From an uncultured Porphyromonadaceae bacterium (lineage in GTDB: Bacteria; Bacteroidota; Bacteroidia; Bacteroidales; Muribaculaceae), in NCBI GenBank assembly GCA_900548975.1, contig URMS01000009.1, positions 50,987 through 114,986 of the forward strand: a stretch of 64,000 nucleotides of DNA, in the 5' to 3' direction. Shown here in pieces: positions 35,081 through 43,749 of this stretch (position 1 is its first letter; each line of letters starts with the position of its first letter). The notes beneath the pieces were generated by a model. That model worked only from the letters and a program-made list of their open reading frames with translations, did not search any database and was not told the DNA's origin. The position numbers and the translations under genes were made by a program.

Positions 35081-35103
35081 ATGCGCTTATGTGTAATAGA
35101 TGA

Positions 35104-36306
35104 TTAGTTGAGTACTTTGTAGCCTGCGGCGCCGAGTGCTTCGCGTATTTCGGCTATATGCTTGTTGTCGCGGGTTTCGAGTTCGAGGCGGATGGTGCAG
35201 CCGTTGATTGCACTGCTGGAATTTATGCGCTCGTGGGTTACGGAGAGAATGTTGCCTCCGCTTTCGCCTATAACGTTGCATACACCCGAGAGCTGTCCGG
35301 GCTTGTCGGGAAGGTCGATAATGAAGGTGTAGTTGCGTCCGCTCTTGTTGAGACCGCGGGTGATTACGCGGCTGAGGGTGTTCACGTCGATATTTCCGCC
35401 CGATACCAGGCAGACGGTCTTGAGGCCCTGGATAGGCACCTTGTTGAACATGGCCGCAGCCACGGCCACGGCGCCAGCGCCTTCGGCCACGAGTTTCTGC
35501 TGCTCTATGAGTGCGAGGATGGCGGCTGCGATTTCATCGTCGCTCACCGTCACTACTTCGTCGACATATTTGTTGCACATCTCGAAAGTGTTCACACCCG
35601 GTTCCTTCACGGCGATACCGTCGGCGATGGTCGATACGTCGTTGAGGTGGCAGAGCTTGCCTTCCTTGAGCGATGCGGCCATCGAGGGTGCCCCGGAGCT
35701 TTGCACGCCGTATACCTTTACGTCGGGGCGCAGAGTCTTGATGGCAAAGGCCACGCCCGATATCAGGCCGCCGCCGCCGATAGGCACTATCACAGCCTGC
35801 ACGTCGGGCATCTGGTCGAGAATCTCGAGGCCTATTGTGCCCTGTCCGGCTATTACCTTCGGGTCGTCGAAGGGGTGTACGAAGCTGTAGCCGAATTCCT
35901 TCTGCAGCTCGATGGCGCGGGCATAGGCGTCGTCGTAGACTCCGGGCACCAGGCACACTTCGGCGCCGTAGCCTTTGGTGGCCTCGACCTTCGATATGGG
36001 AGCGCCGGCGGGCAGACATATGAGCGATTTAATGCCGTTGTGGGTGGCGCCGAGAGCCACGCCCTGAGCATGGTTGCCGGCGGAGCAGGCTATGACGCCG
36101 CGGGCTTTTTCCTCGTCGGTGAGCTGCGATATCTTGTAGTAGGCGCCACGGAGCTTGAACGAGCCGGTGAGCTGAAGATTTTCGGTCTTCAGGAATACAT
36201 GTGACTCGGGGTTGATTTTAGGCGCGGGGATGATTGCGGTCTTGCGTGCAACGTCTTTAAGCACTGCCGCAGCGTTGAATATTTCGCTGATTTCAAGTTT
36301 TTCCAT
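35104..36306 (-). CDS. ilvA: Threonine dehydratase
   Basis: A 400-residue PLP enzyme that deaminates threonine to 2-oxobutyrate, the entry to isoleucine synthesis or threonine catabolism. Lys51 in TGSFKLRGAYYK binds PLP, IPIGGGGLISG binds the phosphate, and a single ACT-like domain (YTFIIDLPDKPGQLSGVCNVIGE) occupies the C-terminus. The start at 36306 (MEKLEISEIF) was preferred to 36369 because the longer frame overlaps the promoter. Confidence 0.93.
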   Translation of the reverse strand: MEKLEISEIFNAAAVLKDVARKTAIIPAPKINPESHVFLKTENLQLTGSFKLRGAYYKISQLTDEEKARGVIACSAGNHAQGVALGATHNGIKSLICLPAGAPISKVEATKGYGAEVCLVPGVYDDAYARAIELQKEFGYSFVHPFDDPKVIAGQGTIGLEILDQMPDVQAVIVPIGGGGLISGVAFAIKTLRPDVKVYGVQSSGAPSMAASLKEGKLCHLNDVSTIADGIAVKEPGVNTFEMCNKYVDEVVTVSDDEIAAAILALIEQQKLVAEGAGAVAVAAAMFNKVPIQGLKTVCLVSGGNIDVNTLSRVITRGLNKSGRNYTFIIDLPDKPGQLSGVCNVIGESGGNILSVTHERINSSSAINGCTIRLELETRDNKHIAEIREALGAAGYKVLN

Positions 36307-36338
36307 AGATTGCCCGTCGTGTTGGTGAGCGGCAGAGG

Positions 36339-36369
36339 CAAAATTAGCCTTTTTCTGACAACCTGCCAA
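36339..36369 (-). promoter_or_regulatory. Promoter of ilvA
   Basis: On the minus strand CTTG (36369-36366), a 19-bp spacer and TAATTTTG (36346-36339). Confidence 0.6.
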
Positions 36370-36463
36370 GATTTTGGAGAAAATTATCTATCTTTACATT
36401 CTTGAATCGGGCGCAACAAAAATCGTCCGGGGGCGTTTTAATTTAAAACACTACATAAATTAT

Positions 36464-37375
36464 ATGAAAATACGTACTATAAGCACAGCACTGGCGGCTA
36501 TTATGCTGATGTCATCGTGCTCCATATTCCGGCCGGCAGAGAAAGCCGACAACAGCGGCGAAGTGAAGACCGTAGCTGTAAAAGCTCCCAAAAAGAACAA
36601 GAAGAAAAAGAAAAAAGAGGCATCTCCGGCCCCCGAAAGTCCCAGGGGCGAGCGGCCCTCCGACGCTGAGCTCGGCGGCGGCCAGTGGCAGATTGCCGCG
36701 GTGGGCGACACCAAGATAAGCGTAGAGGAAAATGTGCCCTACATCAATTTCCAGCCTTCGACCGGACGATTCTTTGCCTCCGACGGCTGCAATATCCTCA
36801 ACGGCGACTATGTGCTCCGCTCCGACGGTGTCATGATTTTCTCCAACTCCATATCCACCATGAAGTACTGCGCCGATGTCGACTTCGCTCCGGCCATCAC
36901 TGCATGTCTCAGCGGCCAGGATAAATATACCGCCGAGTCGTACCGCCTCGGGCAGGATACATACCTCTATCTGAAAGACACTCAGGGTAAGGCCGCGCTC
37001 ACACTCCGGCGACACAACATGGAATTCCTCAACGGCAACTGGCAGGTGACTTCTATCGATGGTAAGGCCGTCGACGACGAGGAGTGCAACATCTTCATCG
37101 ATATCGCCGAGCTGAAAACCCACGGAAATACAGGCTGCAACTATTTCAACGGCGACATATATATCGATCCTACACGCACCAACGCCATCGATTTCAGCAA
37201 TATGGGCGTCACCCGGATGGCATGCCCCAAGACCGCCCAGGAGACGGCCATGCTCGTGGCCCTCGAAGAGGCCTGCACGGCCATCGCCGGCAAGAACGAC
37301 GAGACCGTCCTGCTCCTTGACCGCAAAGGCAAGCAGGTGATGACCCTCCGCAAAATCGCCGCCCCCGAAGAGTAA
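36464..37375 (+). CDS. Lipoprotein with two META-type domains
   Basis: A 303-residue lipoprotein (cysteine 19 in LMSSCSIF) with a Lys-rich segment (PKKNKKKKKKEA) and two repeats of the META/HslJ fold: GQWQIAAVGDTKI... FFASDGCNILNGDY and GNWQVTSIDGKAV... HGNTGCNYFNGDIYI... MGVTRMACPKTA. META domains are linked to heat-stress and antibiotic phenotypes in other bacteria. The start at 36464 gives the lipoprotein signal; the in-frame ATG at 36374 would place 30 unrelated residues ahead. TATCTTTA at 36389-36396 may be the -7 box. Confidence 0.85.
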   Translation: MKIRTISTALAAIMLMSSCSIFRPAEKADNSGEVKTVAVKAPKKNKKKKKKEASPAPESPRGERPSDAELGGGQWQIAAVGDTKISVEENVPYINFQPSTGRFFASDGCNILNGDYVLRSDGVMIFSNSISTMKYCADVDFAPAITACLSGQDKYTAESYRLGQDTYLYLKDTQGKAALTLRRHNMEFLNGNWQVTSIDGKAVDDEECNIFIDIAELKTHGNTGCNYFNGDIYIDPTRTNAIDFSNMGVTRMACPKTAQETAMLVALEEACTAIAGKNDETVLLLDRKGKQVMTLRKIAAPEE

Positions 37376-37391
37376 CCGCCCTCTCCATCAG

Positions 37392-37494
37392 CCAAAAGGC
37401 CTCGGCGAGGCCGCACCCGTATACAGCCCCATGCGCTCGCGCGTGGGGTATTTTCGTGTCCGCCCCGAACGTGCCTCGTAGAGGCGCTGCTGTG
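37392..37494 (+). repeat. Module C repeat, copy 1
   Basis: About 103 bp, nearly identical to 37812-37914 exactly 420 bp downstream. It contains GGCCTCG-G-CGAGGCC, the palindrome CCCCATGCGC-TCGC-GCGTGGGG and GCCTC-GTA-GAGGC. Inverted diverged copies are at 27602-27690 and 51624-51675. Confidence 0.9.
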
Positions 37495-37507
37495 TTCTCG
37501 CCCGCAG

Positions 37508-37620
37508 CAAGCGCAAAGCGCTTGAATATTCACACAGCCTGGGGTATGGACGCCATCGGCGGCCATACCCCAGGTCAACACGCCCCCAAAACCCACAACC
37601 GCGGTCAGCGGTTGAATATT
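37508..37620 (-). repeat. Module A three-hairpin repeat, minus orientation
   Basis: Read on the minus strand: ATATTCAACCGC...GCGGTTG, then a long hairpin ACCTGGGGTATGG...CCATACCCCAGG, then GTGTGAATATTC and CAAGCGC-TTT-GCGCTTG. It pairs with the plus-oriented copy at 37662-37777 as an inverted repeat around a 41-bp centre. Confidence 0.9.
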
Positions 37621-37661
37621 GGGATGCTGCTGCGATACGACGGAATGATTTGGCGTCGGAC

Positions 37662-37777
37662 GGATATTCAACCGCTGGCCGCGGTTGGGTTTAGGGGTGG
37701 GCCGCGAAACCTGGGGTATGGTTTCCTGTCGGAGCCCCAACCCCAGACTGTGTGAATATTGAAGCGCGCCGCGCTTC
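37662..37777 (+). repeat. Module A three-hairpin repeat, plus orientation
   Basis: ATATTCAACCGCTGGCCGCGGTT, hairpin CCTGGGG...CCCCAG with a CTCC-like tip (TTTCCTGTCGGAG), GTGTGAATATT and GAAGCGC-GCC-GCGCTTC. Inverted partner at 37508-37620. Confidence 0.9.
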
Positions 37778-37811
37778 TTCTTCGCCGCCTTGCGGCTATG
37801 AAACCGGCGCC

Positions 37812-37914
37812 CCAAAAGGCCTCGAAGAGGCCGCACCCATATACAGCCCCATGCGCTCGCGCGTGGGGTATTTTCGTGTCCGCCCCGAACGTGCCTCGTA
37901 GAGGCGTTGCTGTG
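37812..37914 (+). repeat. Module C repeat, copy 2
   Basis: Direct repeat of 37392-37494 with five or so substitutions. The remaining sequence to 38040 has no recognised element; about 90 bp of AT-richer leader precede the large secreted protein gene. Confidence 0.9.
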
Positions 37915-38040
37915 GGCGCGTGGGGGGATATTGAAGCGGTTGTGCTATGATTGCGTGGCGTGGGTTTTGTGTTTGGCATTTTATTCGTTATTTTTGTGAC
38001 GAAATGTCATAATTCTAATATAAACCAATCATTCTGAAAA

Positions 38041-41000
38041 ATGAAAGTGAGAAAATGCTGCCTTAGTGCAACTGTTGCCGCACTTATGCTGTCCGGACTG
38101 CCACTGTCAGGTTCGGCACAGACCGCGGCAGGTTTCGCGCGCAAGTATGCGCCCGCGGCCGGCGTCGACGATCCGGCCGCCGTACTGGCTCCCGCGAGGG
38201 ACAGCGGCTACGAGCCCTCGAGAAGTATGGGCCGCAGTGCCTATGCCGGTCTGAAAGCGTCGATGCGCAGTGCCGCTTCCGGAAAAACTAACGGGGATAA
38301 TGGCCCGTGGCGCACTGTGAGCGCTGCCATGCCTGTGCACGCCAACGTGATCTACGACAATACCTGGGGCTACAGCAAGAAATATAATGTCAGCTCGATA
38401 GCTTTCGACGGTACATTCACACAGATAGCACAGGACTATGATCTCAACGGCAACGGCGGCGCCGTATATATCGACGGCAAGTACTATGTGATAAGCTATA
38501 CCCAGTACGGCTCCACCCGCTATGCCTCGCTCTATGTGTACGACACCGAGACATGGACCTACAGCTACGACGAAGGCCGTGATTTCGACAACTCGTCGAT
38601 AGCCACCGATCTTACCTACGACGCTACTACGGGCAAAGTATATGGCTGTTTCTACGGCGAGGACACATCCACCCGCCGCTTCGGCACCATCGCATTCCCT
38701 TCGGGCGAGATAACAACCATCCGCGCCAATCTGCCGGTGAACTGGAACGCCATCGCCTGCGATAACCAGGGACAGCTCTTCGCCATCGATAACAACGGCG
38801 ATCTTTTCAAGGTCAGCAAGACGGACGGCGAGCTCACTCTCGTTGGTTCGACCGGCCTGAAACCATATTATACGACATCGGCCACCTTCGACCCACGCAC
38901 AGGGCGCTTCTACTATGCGCTGTCGCCCGAGGATAATTCGGGCAAGCTCTACGAGATAAATCCGGCCACGGCCGAGGCTACGCTGCTGTGCGAGTTCGAC
39001 CACCAGCAGCAGCTCGCCGGCATGTGGGTGCCACTGCCTCTTGCCGAGGATGAGGCTCCGGCTGCTGTCACCGAAATTACGCCTTCGTTCGAGGGCGGCG
39101 CCCTGGCCGGTACGGTCGATTTCACGGCGCCGGCAGTATCGTTTGTGGGTGAGATGCCGCTTACCGGCGAACTCGGCTACAAGGTGACAATCGTCGGCGA
39201 GACCACCGAGACATTCACCGGCACGACCACTCCGGGCGCTCTGACAAAGGCTCCGGTCACCGTTCCGGCCGCCGGCCGCTATGAGGTCCGCGTCACCACC
39301 TCGAACGACTTCGGCGACAGCCCTCTGGCCAAGACTTCGGGCTGGATAGGCAACGACGTGCCCAAGGATGTGAAGAATGTGGCGTTCAGCTACGCCGACG
39401 GCAAGGCCGCCCTGACATGGGATGCCGCCACCGACGGTGTCAACGGCGGCTACATCGACCCCGCCGCAGTGGTCTATACCGTCACCCGCTATCCTGGCGA
39501 AGTGGTTGTGGCCGACAAAATTTCGGCTAATTCCTTCGAGGAAACACTTGCCGAGCCCGAGGCGCTCACCACATACTACTACACGGTATCGGCAGAGTTC
39601 GGCGGCGTGACTACCGCTGCCACCGCCTCGAACCGCGTGACTCTGGGCAAGATAATACCGCCCTATCTGCAGGACTTCGACGACTCCAAGGCCATAGAGG
39701 TATTCACCACCATCGATAACGACGGCGACGGCCGCAACTGGGCCGCCAGCAGCGGCGCCGTGCGCTCGCGCTACCGCTCGAAAGGCGATACCGACAACTG
39801 GCTCATAACTCCGCAGGTGAGCCTCAAGGGCAACATGCAGTATACGCTCACATTCGACTACAAGTCGAACTCGGCCCGCTACTGCTCCACAATGGCAGTG
39901 TTCTTCGGTACCGCGCCCACTCCCGACGGCATGACGGTAGAGCTGCTCGACAAGACCGTGGTGACGAACAACAGCTACGAGCAGTTCTCGGCCACTGTAA
40001 CTGTCGAGACCAACGGCGTGTACTACTTCGCCGTCCAGGACTGCAGCGACAACAACGGCGACTATCTCTGGGTCGACAATCTGGCTATCTCGGCAGGTCT
40101 CGACGTTCGCGTTCCGGCCGCCGTGACCGGCCTCAAGGCTGTGCCCGACTATAACGGCGGTACAAGCGTGTCGCTGTCGTGCGTGCTGCCGACGCTGAAT
40201 ATCGGCGGCGAGGCTCTTGAGGCGATTTCGAAGGTAGAAGTGCTCCGCGACGGCGAGGCTATCCACAGCGCCACCGGCGTGCAGCCCGGCGCATCGTTCG
40301 CTTATACCGACAACGATGCCGCTCTGACCAAAGGCTACCATGTGTACACCGTCACCGCCTATTCCGAGGCCGGCGCCGGCACTGCCGCCGAAGTAAAGGC
40401 CTATGCCGGCATCAACGTTCCCGCCGAACCACAGGCTGTGAACCTTGTCGAGACATCTGTCCCCGGTGAGGTGACTCTGTCGTGGGAGGCTCCGGCTGTC
40501 GATGTCGACGGCAACGCCCTCAATCCCGAATTCCTGTCGTATATGATCATGGGTATCGAGAACGGTCAGGCCGTGATTATCGAAGACAATTACAAGGGCA
40601 ACAGCTGGACGGCGCAGGCCGTGAGCGCCGATGCCGAAGAGCAGGAATTTGTGGTATATGGTGTCTCGGCGGTGACCGAAGGCGGTTATTCCGACCCGGT
40701 GGTGTCGCCGATAGTGCCTGTCGGACCGGCCTACAGCCTGCCGCTTGCCGAGTCGTTTGCCAATACGGCCTTCACACTTCAGTGGAGTCCCGAAGTGGTA
40801 TCCGGTAAAGGCTACTGGCAGATCAACGACGAGACCACCTTCTCGACCATGGGTTCGAGCGACGGCGACGCCGGCTATCTGTGCTACCGCGCCAGCACCC
40901 AGGGCGAGACAGCGCGCCTCATGTCGGGCAAAATCGACCTTGTCAAGGCTTCCAATCCCACACTCACATTCTACTATCATCCTCTGAGCGGCTCGACCAA

Positions 41001-42552
41001 CGAAATCAGCGTGGTCGGCATCGATGCCGCAGGCGAAAAGATCCTGCATACATTCTGCATCGCCGATGGCGAGGGCGTGTGGGACAAGGTTACTGTCGAT
41101 CTCTCGCCGATGGCCGGCTCGGTATGCCGCATAGGTATCGAAGTATCGGCCAAACTGCATCTCAATACCTCTGTCGACCAGATCAGCATTGCCGATGTGC
41201 CCGACTATGAAGTTGCGGCTGCCGGCATCAGCGTGCTGCCCGCAGTGCAGGTGGGCAAACCGTTCGAAGTAAGCGTGAGCGTGGAGAACCGCGGCGCCAA
41301 CCCTGCCGAAAACGTGGCCGTAGATCTCTATCTCAACGATAAGTTGGTTGCCACCGAGAATATAGCCTCCATAGCCCCGGCTGCGGTAGAGAACGCCGTA
41401 TTCGCTCAGAATCTCGACATTCACAGTCCTGAGTCTCTCGTGTACTATGCCGTGGTGCGCATGACAGGCGACACCGATGCCGCCAACAACACCACCGACA
41501 AGGTGACGAGCACACTGGCGATGCCCCGCCTGGCATGGGTGACCGATCTTGCCGCTACAGCCGCCGACGGCGGTGTGAAGCTGTCGTGGAGCGAGCCGCA
41601 GCCCGAGAATATGCCCTCGCAGCCCGTGACCGAAGACTTCGAGGCATATCCTACCTATGCCATCGACAATATCGGCGACTGGACCATGATAGACCGTGAC
41701 GGTCTGCAGACCAGCTCGGCCGACGGTCTGTCGTACCCCAACGCCAACTCGCCCAAGGCCTTTATGGTATTCGGCGATAAGGAAGAGCTGCCCATCGAGT
41801 CGTTCCGCGCCCACTCGGGCGAGCACTATATGGCCTGCTTCAGCTCGAATCCGGCCAACGACGACTGGCTCATATCGCCCGAACTCATCGGCAAGGCCCA
41901 GACAGTGAGCTTCTATGCCAAGAGCTATGTGTCGCAGTACGGCCTTGAGGAGATCGAGATGCTCTATACCCTCTCGGCCGACGCTACCGACATCAATTCG
42001 TATGTGAAAGTCGGCGAAACCGAGAATGTGCCCGCCATGTGGACTCTCTACGAGTTCGACGTTCCTGCCGGTACCCGCCACATTGCCATCCGCTGTGTTT
42101 CGGCCAACCATTTCATCCTCTTCATCGACGATGTCACATTCACTCCCGCCGTTGTCGACGAGGCAGAGCTGATTGGCTATAATGTGTATCGCAACGGCGT
42201 GAAAGTGAACGCCGCTCCCGTTGCCGACGCCGCATTCACCGATGCCGAAGGTAAGGAAGGCGACAACTATTTCGTTACCGCGGTGTATGCCGAGGGTGAA
42301 TCGCGCCGCTCCAACGAGGTTATGGCCGCCACAAGCGGTATCGACGGCATCGCAGCCGGCGGTATTACCGTGAAAGGCGAGGCCGGCCGTATCGTAGTCG
42401 GCGGTGCCGACGGTCGTGAAGTCGCCGTGTATGGCGTCGACGGCATTGTCTTCTTCCACGGTGTGGCCAAGGGCGATGTGACCGTAGATGTCGTTCCGGG
42501 CCTCTATATCGTAGTCGCCGACTCCGTAACCGCCAAAGTCCGCGTGCCCTGA
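38041..42552 (+). CDS. Large secreted multidomain protein: propeller-like, Fn3, MAM-like and CARDB-like domains with C-terminal sorting domain
   Basis: A 1503-residue protein with a signal peptide (ends SGSAQ). Residues about 85-335 form repeated blades resembling a beta-propeller (GGAVYIDGKYYVISYTQ, YDATTGKVYGCFYG). Fibronectin type III domains follow, with three choice-of-anchor-J/MAM-like domains (YLQDFDDSKAIEVFTTIDNDGDGRNW; ESFANTAFTLQWSPEV; EDFEAYPTYAIDNIGDWTMID) and a CARDB-like domain (GKPFEVSVSVENRGANPAENVAVDLYLN). The last 70 residues (VVGGADGREVAVYGVDG... GLYIVVADSVTAKVRV) resemble type IX secretion sorting domains. It is probably a surface adhesin or matrix protein; substrate unknown. 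Confidence 0.85.
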   Translation: MKVRKCCLSATVAALMLSGLPLSGSAQTAAGFARKYAPAAGVDDPAAVLAPARDSGYEPSRSMGRSAYAGLKASMRSAASGKTNGDNGPWRTVSAAMPVHANVIYDNTWGYSKKYNVSSIAFDGTFTQIAQDYDLNGNGGAVYIDGKYYVISYTQYGSTRYASLYVYDTETWTYSYDEGRDFDNSSIATDLTYDATTGKVYGCFYGEDTSTRRFGTIAFPSGEITTIRANLPVNWNAIACDNQGQLFAIDNNGDLFKVSKTDGELTLVGSTGLKPYYTTSATFDPRTGRFYYALSPEDNSGKLYEINPATAEATLLCEFDHQQQLAGMWVPLPLAEDEAPAAVTEITPSFEGGALAGTVDFTAPAVSFVGEMPLTGELGYKVTIVGETTETFTGTTTPGALTKAPVTVPAAGRYEVRVTTSNDFGDSPLAKTSGWIGNDVPKDVKNVAFSYADGKAALTWDAATDGVNGGYIDPAAVVYTVTRYPGEVVVADKISANSFEETLAEPEALTTYYYTVSAEFGGVTTAATASNRVTLGKIIPPYLQDFDDSKAIEVFTTIDNDGDGRNWAASSGAVRSRYRSKGDTDNWLITPQVSLKGNMQYTLTFDYKSNSARYCSTMAVFFGTAPTPDGMTVELLDKTVVTNNSYEQFSATVTVETNGVYYFAVQDCSDNNGDYLWVDNLAISAGLDVRVPAAVTGLKAVPDYNGGTSVSLSCVLPTLNIGGEALEAISKVEVLRDGEAIHSATGVQPGASFAYTDNDAALTKGYHVYTVTAYSEAGAGTAAEVKAYAGINVPAEPQAVNLVETSVPGEVTLSWEAPAVDVDGNALNPEFLSYMIMGIENGQAVIIEDNYKGNSWTAQAVSADAEEQEFVVYGVSAVTEGGYSDPVVSPIVPVGPAYSLPLAESFANTAFTLQWSPEVVSGKGYWQINDETTFSTMGSSDGDAGYLCYRASTQGETARLMSGKIDLVKASNPTLTFYYHPLSGSTNEISVVGIDAAGEKILHTFCIADGEGVWDKVTVDLSPMAGSVCRIGIEVSAKLHLNTSVDQISIADVPDYEVAAAGISVLPAVQVGKPFEVSVSVENRGANPAENVAVDLYLNDKLVATENIASIAPAAVENAVFAQNLDIHSPESLVYYAVVRMTGDTDAANNTTDKVTSTLAMPRLAWVTDLAATAADGGVKLSWSEPQPENMPSQPVTEDFEAYPTYAIDNIGDWTMIDRDGLQTSSADGLSYPNANSPKAFMVFGDKEELPIESFRAHSGEHYMACFSSNPANDDWLISPELIGKAQTVSFYAKSYVSQYGLEEIEMLYTLSADATDINSYVKVGETENVPAMWTLYEFDVPAGTRHIAIRCVSANHFILFIDDVTFTPAVVDEAELIGYNVYRNGVKVNAAPVADAAFTDAEGKEGDNYFVTAVYAEGESRRSNEVMAATSGIDGIAAGGITVKGEAGRIVVGGADGREVAVYGVDGIVFFHGVAKGDVTVDVVPGLYIVVADSVTAKVRVP

Positions 42553-42574
42553 CAATCCAATATCCCATCGTACA

Positions 42575-42604
42575 GCCTCGGGTGCCCGCGCCCGAGGCTT
42601 TTTT
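42575..42604 (+). terminator. Terminator after the large secreted protein gene
   Basis: GCCTCGGG (42575-42582) pairs with CCCGAGGC (42591-42598), followed by six T residues. Confidence 0.92.
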
Positions 42605-42617
42605 ATTTTTCGCCCGG

Positions 42618-42732
42618 TATATTCAACCGCTGGCCGCGGTTGGATGTCATGGGGGAATACAAAACCTGGGGTATGGTCTCCTGTCGGAGCCCAAACCCCA
42701 GGCTGTGTGAATATTGAAGCGCGCCGCGCTTC
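42618..42732 (+). repeat. Module A three-hairpin repeat, single copy
   Basis: Same order of elements as at 37662-37777, starting 13 bp after the terminator: ATATTCAACCGC/GCGGTT, CCTGGGG/CCCCAGG with tip TCTCCTGTCGGAG, GTGTGAATATT, GAAGCGC-GCC-GCGCTTC. Confidence 0.9.
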
Positions 42733-42763
42733 TCCCCCGCGGCCTCGCGACTTTACGGCCAAC

Positions 42764-42972
42764 GCGTGCCGAAGGTACGCGGATTATGCGTAGCCCCGGG
42801 TGCAACCCGGGGTCCTGAGGTCCCAACGAATAAAAGCCTCGGAGAGGCGTCTTGTGGTAGCGCAAACGTTTCCTATACCACAAGACGCCTCTCCGAGGCT
42901 GTTTTTGGAATAATCGTTGTTAACCCCGGGTTGTACCCGGGGCTACGCATAATCGGCGTACCTTCGGCACGC
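42764..42972. repeat. 209-bp nested palindrome, copy 2
   Basis: Outer arms 42764-42813 and 42923-42972 are complementary at 48 of 50 positions; each includes GTGCC-GAA-GGTAC and CCCCGGGT-ACCCGGGG type hairpins. Inner arms 42835-42859 and 42876-42900 are perfectly complementary over 25 bp, each with GCCTC-GGA-GAGGC and the motif CGTCTTGTGG, and close a 16-nt loop. It lies between two convergent genes. Confidence 0.9.
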
Positions 42973-42986
42973 TACGGGGGCGTTTT

Positions 42987-43655
42987 TCAGCGGCGGGCGT
43001 CGGCGACGTAGGCGAGGGCTTCGCGGCATTTGTCGGTGATGTACTGCCAGTCGGCGGCGGCTATACGGTCTTTGGGGAAGAGCTTGGAGCCCATGCCCAC
43101 ACAGTAGACGCCGGCCTTGATCCACAACTCGATATTCTCGCGTGTGGGTTCGACACCGCCGGTAACCATGAGCTTGCTCCATGGCATGGGGGCGAGAAGC
43201 CCTTTGACGAACTTCGGACCGAGGACATCGCCCGGGAATACCTTGCAGAGGTCGCAGCCGGTCTCCTGGGCGCCCCCGACTTCCGATATGGTGCCGCAAC
43301 CGGGGGTGTAGGGCACCAGACGGCGGTTGCATATGCGCGATATCTCGGGGTTGAAGAGCGGGCCCACCACGAAGCATGCGCCGAGCTGTATGTAGAGTGC
43401 CGCTGTGGCGGGGTCCACGACAGAACCGACGCCAAGAGCGAGTTCGGGGCACTCGGCGGCGGCGAATTTCACGAGTTCGCCGAATATTTCGTGGGCGAAG
43501 TCGCCTCGGTTGGTAAATTCAAAGGCCCGCACGCCACCGTCGTAGCATGCCTTGACCACTTTCTTTGCGGTCTCGAGGTCTTTGTGATAAAATACGGGTA
43601 CCATGCCGGTAGCCCCAATCTTGGCCATTACGGCCTGCTTATCAAATCGTGCCAC
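42987..43655 (-). CDS. eda: 2-dehydro-3-deoxy-phosphogluconate (KDPG) aldolase
   Basis: A 222-residue class I aldolase splitting KDPG into pyruvate and glyceraldehyde 3-phosphate, the last step of uronate breakdown. Family marks are FEFTNRGD (general base Glu), LGVGSVVDPATA, the Schiff-base lysine in LCKVFPGDVLGP and the phosphate loop MVTGGVEPT. It is the last gene of the uronate operon, separated from kdgK by 94 bp that contain a heptamer hairpin. Confidence 0.95.
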   Translation of the reverse strand: MARFDKQAVMAKIGATGMVPVFYHKDLETAKKVVKACYDGGVRAFEFTNRGDFAHEIFGELVKFAAAECPELALGVGSVVDPATAALYIQLGACFVVGPLFNPEISRICNRRLVPYTPGCGTISEVGGAQETGCDLCKVFPGDVLGPKFVKGLLAPMPWSKLMVTGGVEPTRENIELWIKAGVYCVGMGSKLFPKDRIAAADWQYITDKCREALAYVADARR

Positions 43656-43664
43656 AATATTGAA

Positions 43665-43744
43665 ATTATGGATTATGAATTATTTAATTATGGATTATGA
43701 ATTATGGAATAGCGGATCATGATTCATAATCCATAATTCATAAT
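43665..43744. repeat. Heptamer-based inverted repeat between eda and kdgK
   Basis: Tandem heptamers ATTATGG/ATTATGA (43665-43678 and 43687-43707) face their complements TCATAAT/CCATAAT (about 43723-43744). The AT-rich composition contrasts with the GC-rich genes around it. No gene inside. Confidence 0.85.
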
Positions 43745-43749
43745 TTAGC

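Noticed and set aside
37456..37755. Short proteins with recurring words such as NIHTAWG and NRGQRLNI at several repeat islands
   Set aside because: They are translations of the module A hairpin repeat in either direction; the reading frame is not kept between copies and no promoter or start context exists.
38107..42762. 1551-codon open frame antisense to the large secreted protein gene
   Set aside because: The codon use of the GC-rich plus-strand gene leaves the opposite frame open; the translation has no domain, no plausible start context and His/Val/Gly-biased composition typical of a shadow.
42647..42883. 78-codon frame in the 42.6-42.9 kb spacer
   Set aside because: Lies entirely in module A and the nested palindrome; structure, not codon use, is conserved.
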